A stretch of DNA of 64,000 nucleotides from Pseudomonadota bacterium. GTDB lineage: Bacteria > Pseudomonadota > Alphaproteobacteria > Rhizobiales > Phreatobacteraceae. The stretch is from NCBI GenBank assembly GCA_020161695.1, contig JAIUOO010000023.1, positions 1-64,000 on the forward strand, written 5' to 3'. Both the position numbers and the translations under genes were made by a program. The notes under the pieces are model-generated. The model saw only the letters and a list, made by a program, of their open reading frames with translations. It was not told the DNA's origin and ran no database searches. Below are positions 63,700-64,000 of the stretch, piece by piece; within the stretch, counting starts at the first letter, position 1; every line of letters starts with the position of its first letter.

Positions 63700-64000
63700 T
63701 CAGAACACCGTATAGCCGCCGTCGATGACCAGCGTCTGCGCCGTGTGATAGCTCGACGCGCCGCTCATCAGATAGACCGCGATGCCGCCGAAATCCGAGG
63801 GCTGGCCGAACCGCCGCACGGGAATGCGCGGCGTCACGGCGCCCGCGAATTTCGGATTGGCGAAGGTCGCCTCGGTCATGTCGGTGGCGATCCAGCCGGG
63901 CAGGATGGTGTTGGCGGTGACGCCGTAGCGGGCGAGTTCCACGGCCAGCGCGCGCACCATGGCGTTCACCGCGCCCTTGGAGGCGCCGTAATGCTCGTTG
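63700..64000 (-). CDS. SDR family oxidoreductase, C-terminal part
   Basis: The last 99 codons of a short-chain dehydrogenase/reductase; the gene continues past the right edge. The catalytic YxxxK is complete (YGASK near the right end of the window), followed by the PGWIATDMT loop that covers the cofactor and the typical ending VIDGGYTVF. The substrate cannot be predicted from this part. Confidence 0.92.
   Translation of the reverse strand, partial: NEHYGASKGAVNAMVRALAVELARYGVTANTILPGWIATDMTEATFANPKFAGAVTPRIPVRRFGQPSDFGGIAVYLMSGASSYHTAQTLVIDGGYTVF

Overview
The window is GC-rich, gene-dense chromosomal DNA from an alphaproteobacterium, most probably of the Hyphomicrobiales (Rhizobiales). The evidence is the Usg protein, the small DUF3126-type protein, the bacterial transglutaminase-like cysteine peptidase, the ECF41 sigma factor, tandem ExoD proteins and the permuted ATP-grasp / alpha-E / Anbu gene set. 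I cannot fix the genus. Nothing looks like a phage, plasmid or large island; there is one tRNA gene, no rRNA and no CRISPR array. Many long open frames opposite real genes are GC artefacts and are omitted.

Layout. 1-4.6 kb: the start of a branched-chain amino acid importer (livH, partial livM), a flavin reductase, and two beta-ketoadipate enzymes (pcaD, pcaC) separated by a ParE-type toxin-antitoxin pair. 4.8-15.4 kb: a molybdenum hydroxylase locus of the form II carbon monoxide dehydrogenase type (coxS-coxL-coxM), followed by a LysE exporter, a DUF3108 protein, coxD, coxE, a two-gene XdhC/CoxI pair and a fused molybdopterin-binding / MocA cytidylyltransferase. The structural genes sit with the factors that insert and mature their cofactor. 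15.4-20.3 kb: two membrane glycosyltransferases, a BcsS-like protein, Usg and the first ExoD. 20.3-25.5 kb: the second ExoD, small genes, tRNA-Leu(UAA), gpt and a CinA-type protein.

25.6-32.3 kb: a VOC protein behind an ArsR-type operator, then the most intriguing set in the window: permuted ATP-grasp, alpha-E and transglutaminase genes on the minus strand, a LuxR solo, trhO, slyX, and the proteasome-related peptidase Anbu. This combination is predicted to make and break an unknown peptide or amide conjugate. 32.5-44.2 kb: secreted proteins, a family GH3 glucosidase, two alpha/beta hydrolases, an ECF41 sigma factor operon with its own recognisable promoter, a gamma carbonic anhydrase and a BTLCP peptidase. 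44.5-49.8 kb: tandem PilZ, PAS, rhomboid, CBS, patatin and hisI genes.

49.8-55.8 kb: gatC-gatA and gatB, with an ECF sigma / anti-sigma pair between them. A transglutaminase gene has entered at the 3' end of the anti-sigma gene and is flanked by 36-bp direct repeats. 55.8-64 kb: an HPP protein, two glutathione transferases, GNAT, DUF2147 and Sel1-like proteins, a YfhO-type membrane protein, an Fsr-type MFS exporter and the end of an SDR gene. The three best targets for follow-up are the Anbu neighbourhood, the ECF41 promoter-operon unit and the repeat-flanked transglutaminase cassette.
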